Positions 62,242-64,000 of a stretch of 64,000 bases of DNA are shown piece after piece. This stretch comes from Bacteroidales bacterium (GTDB lineage: Bacteria; Bacteroidota; Bacteroidia; Bacteroidales; UBA932), in the NCBI GenBank assembly GCA_017437755.1, contig JAFRXI010000065.1, positions 62,001 through 126,000 of the forward strand. The letters are read 5' to 3'. The stretch's first letter is position 1. Every line of letters begins with the position of its first letter. The translations under genes and the position numbers were made by a program. The notes below the pieces were generated by a model. That model worked only from the letters and a program-made list of their open reading frames with translations, had not been told where the DNA came from and ran no database searches.

Positions 62242-62246
62242 ACCAA

Positions 62247-62286
62247 AAAGGACGATGGAACCCATTCCACCGTCCTTTCTTTTTTC
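62247..62286. terminator. Bidirectional terminator between the PH-like gene and efp
   Basis: AAAGGACGATGGAA (62247-62260) pairs with TTCCACCGTCCTTT (62265-62278) with one G-T pair, then CTTTTTT. On the minus strand the mirrored A tract gives a shorter T run for efp. Confidence 0.8.
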
Positions 62287-62298
62287 CCTTTGCCCAAA

Positions 62299-62865
62299 TT
62301 ACACCCTCTGGCCGTAACTGCGGTCGGTGGTGTTGACGGTTATCACGTCACCGGTGTTGATGAAGAGGGGGACCATGACCTTGGCGCCGGTTTCAAGGGT
62401 GACTTCCTTGAGGGCGCTGGTAGAAGCGGTATTGCCCTTGACTGCAGGCTCGCTGTAGGTAACCTCGAGGGTCACGTAAGTGGGAAGTTCGCAGGTGAGG
62501 CACCTCTCCTCGGGCTCGGTGACGAACATCATCTCAACGTGCTGGCCTTCCTTCATGAGGTCGCTGTTCTCCACCACGTCCTTGGGGAGGGAAATCTGCT
62601 CGTAGGTCTCCTCGTGCATGAAGTTGAACCCGTCCTCATCGCCATAGAGGAACTGGTAGGGACGCCTTTCCACGGAAATTGTGTCGATCTTGACACCGGC
62701 GGTGAAGGTGTTCTCGAGGATGCGGCCGTTCTCCAGGTTGCGGAGCTTGGCCTTGACGAAAGCGGGACCCTTGCCCGGTTTCACGTGCTGGAACCAGACG
62801 ATCATGCAGGGCTTGCCGTTGAAATTGAGATAAAGTCCGTTCTTGAAATCAGCTGTTGTTGCCAT
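62299..62865 (-). CDS. efp: Translation elongation factor P
   Basis: 188 residues with three beta domains. The modification loop is VKPGKGPAF with the conserved Lys32. KLRNLENGRILENTFTAGVK and VTLEVTYSEPAVKGNTAS are the KOW/S1-like blocks, and the end reads VITVNTTDRSYGQRV. It relieves ribosome stalling at polyproline stretches, such as that of the small protein at 39365-39730. The promoter is at 62904-62935. Confidence 0.98.
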   Translation of the reverse strand: MATTADFKNGLYLNFNGKPCMIVWFQHVKPGKGPAFVKAKLRNLENGRILENTFTAGVKIDTISVERRPYQFLYGDEDGFNFMHEETYEQISLPKDVVENSDLMKEGQHVEMMFVTEPEERCLTCELPTYVTLEVTYSEPAVKGNTASTSALKEVTLETGAKVMVPLFINTGDVITVNTTDRSYGQRV

Positions 62866-62903
62866 AAAAATATCTGTTTTTAATTATATACTGAAAGCGG
62901 ATG

Positions 62904-62935
62904 CAAAAATAATCACTCTCTTTGTTTTCTCCAAA
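62904..62935 (-). promoter_or_regulatory. efp promoter
   Basis: Minus-strand TTTG (62932-62935), 20 nt, then TATTTTTG (62904-62911). It starts directly at the stop codon of the NtrC-like gene (62936). Confidence 0.75.
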
Positions 62936-64000
62936 TCAGATGTTTACATACATCTTCACATCATCGGGACTCACCGGATTACCGCCCAGGATAAGCAGCC
63001 TCTCCACAACATTGCGGAGCTCCCGGATATTTCCGGTCCAGTCCTTGGCGACCAGCATGTCCCTGGCCTCCTGGGAGAATTCCTTCCGCTGCATCCCGGA
63101 ATCGGCGCAGATGCGGTCCAGGAAATAATCCACCAGCAGGGGGATGTCGTCTTTCCGTTCGTCCAGGCTCGGAACCCTTATGACTATCACGCTGAGGCGG
63201 TGGTATAGGTCTTCACGGAACCTTCCTGCGGCAATTTCGGCCTGGAGGTTCTTGTTGGTGGCCGAGACTATCCTGACGTTCACGGCAATGTCCTTGTCGC
63301 CGCCCACGGGGGTGATCTTCCTCTCCTGGAGCACCCTCAGCACCTTTGCCTGGGCGGCCAGCGACATGTCGCCTATCTCGTCCAGGAAGATGGTGCCTCC
63401 GTCGGCCTGCTCAAACTTGCCCTTATGGTCCCTGATTGCCGATGTGAAAGAGCCTTTCTTATGCCCGAACAACTCACTGTCAATCAGTTCCGACGGAATG
63501 GCGGCACAGTTTACCTCAACGTACGGCATCATCGAGCGCTGGCTCAGCTGGTGCAGGCTCCTCGCCACCAGCTCCTTTCCGGACCCGTTGGGGCCGGTGA
63601 CCAGGACGCTGGCGTCGGTAGGGGCCACCTTGGAAATCATGTCCCTTACCTGGAGCATCGGGGCGGACTCGCCAATCATCTCCTGGCCGTAGATCCTTTT
63701 CTTGAGGACCTTGGTCTCCTTGACCAGGTTGGCCTTGTCAGTGGCGTTCTTGATGGTTATGAGTATGCGGTTCAGGTCCAGGGGCTTCTCTATGAAATCA
63801 AAGGCTCCCTTCTTGATGCACTCCACCGCGGTTTCAATGTCGGCATGGCCGGAAATCATGATCACAGGGCTCTCCACGCCGCTTTCCATGAAACGCGACA
63901 ACACTTCCAGCCCGTCCATCTCGGGCATTTTGATGTCGCAGAAAACGGCGTCGTACCGCTCTTTGTCGGTCTTTGCGATGGCCTGGACGCCGTTTTCGGC
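62936..64000 (-). CDS. NtrC-like response regulator with AAA+ domain, no C-terminal HTH; N-terminus outside window
   Basis: 354 residues visible. The receiver part holds the phospho-acceptor Asp in FCDIKMPEMDG and the Lys in DFIEKPLDL. The sigma-54-type AAA+ domain follows: Walker A GPNGSGKE, the sigma-54 contact loop as KKGSFTSA (usual GAFTGA), Walker B TIFLDEIGDMS, and the lid with DWTGNIRELRNVVERLLI. The chain stops at DDVKMYVNI, a few residues past the lid, so the Fis-type helix-turn-helix present in NtrC/NtrX is absent. It may act from solution or through a partner. It is likely the target of the NtrY-like kinase at 57295-60810. Confidence 0.9.
   Translation of the reverse strand, partial: AENGVQAIAKTDKERYDAVFCDIKMPEMDGLEVLSRFMESGVESPVIMISGHADIETAVECIKKGAFDFIEKPLDLNRILITIKNATDKANLVKETKVLKKRIYGQEMIGESAPMLQVRDMISKVAPTDASVLVTGPNGSGKELVARSLHQLSQRSMMPYVEVNCAAIPSELIDSELFGHKKGSFTSAIRDHKGKFEQADGGTIFLDEIGDMSLAAQAKVLRVLQERKITPVGGDKDIAVNVRIVSATNKNLQAEIAAGRFREDLYHRLSVIVIRVPSLDERKDDIPLLVDYFLDRICADSGMQRKEFSQEARDMLVAKDWTGNIRELRNVVERLLILGGNPVSPDDVKMYVNI

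Noticed and set aside
1..64000. CRISPR arrays, rRNA genes, transposase genes, phage genes
   Set aside because: I looked for regular direct repeats with spacers, rRNA-like tracts and transposase or phage proteins, and found none.

Overview
The window is chromosomal DNA of a member of the Bacteroidota, most likely a gut-type Bacteroidales. This is inferred from a SusC/SusD pair with surface lipoproteins, from many promoters of the phylum's TTTG-N19-TAnnTTTG type, from a GT3-GT35 glycogen fusion, and from tight operons with 1-15 bp spacing and ATGA/TAATG overlaps. Genus was not resolved.

Left part (1-28930): a sugar-catabolic island. It begins with the 5' end of a GH28-like beta-helix gene coupled to a PfkB kinase. 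A decayed stretch follows (1323-2405) with an internally deleted tcdA, remnants resembling DUF3791/DUF3990 genes and a REP-like palindrome, next to tRNA-Ser(UGA). Then come a clan-A glycosidase-like lipoprotein, a nucleoside hydrolase/beta-sandwich/FAD-oxidoreductase fusion and a divergent LacI regulator. A minus-strand SusC-SusD-lipoprotein-lipoprotein-M14 peptidase operon follows. Opposite it, a plus-strand operon carries a second clan-A glycosidase-like lipoprotein, ribokinase, four serine-type sulfatases, two nucleoside-hydrolase-type proteins and a GRP-type sugar permease. Permease, ribokinase, nucleoside hydrolase, glycosidase-like lipoprotein and SusCD together match the gene set of the Bacteroides thetaiotaomicron ribose-utilisation (rus) locus; here it carries sulfatases. 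The likely job is to capture a sulfated and/or ribosylated or nucleoside-like substrate at the cell surface, release ribose, import it and phosphorylate it. A 38-bp palindrome beside lacI and a shared TTTTTGCGC motif in the SusC intergenic region suggest LacI controls both halves.

Middle part (28943-40873): a GH31 glycosidase at the end of an ileS-traR/dksA-lspA operon, then cvpA, tsaB, a cysteine-less TlpA-like lipoprotein, a HIT protein, greA, a small Ala/Pro-rich membrane protein and an outer-membrane beta-barrel protein.

Glycogen part (40886-57286): one long minus-strand run reads engB, prs, a small Cys-rich membrane protein, der, xseA, xseB, glgB, debranching enzyme, GT4 glycosyltransferase, GH57, GT3-GT35 fusion and ribF. 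A complete glycogen synthesis and breakdown cassette therefore sits between exonuclease VII and riboflavin kinase genes.

Right part (57295-64000): an NtrY-like sensor kinase, rlmH, a DUF4783-type secreted protein, a small PH-like protein, efp and a partial NtrC-like regulator that ends without a DNA-binding domain.

The most novel-looking non-coding signal is a pair of ~123-bp structured elements (36419-36542 and 52714-52836). They share an internal GC-rich core, but each is closed by its own perfect 18- or 20-bp terminal stem of different sequence.
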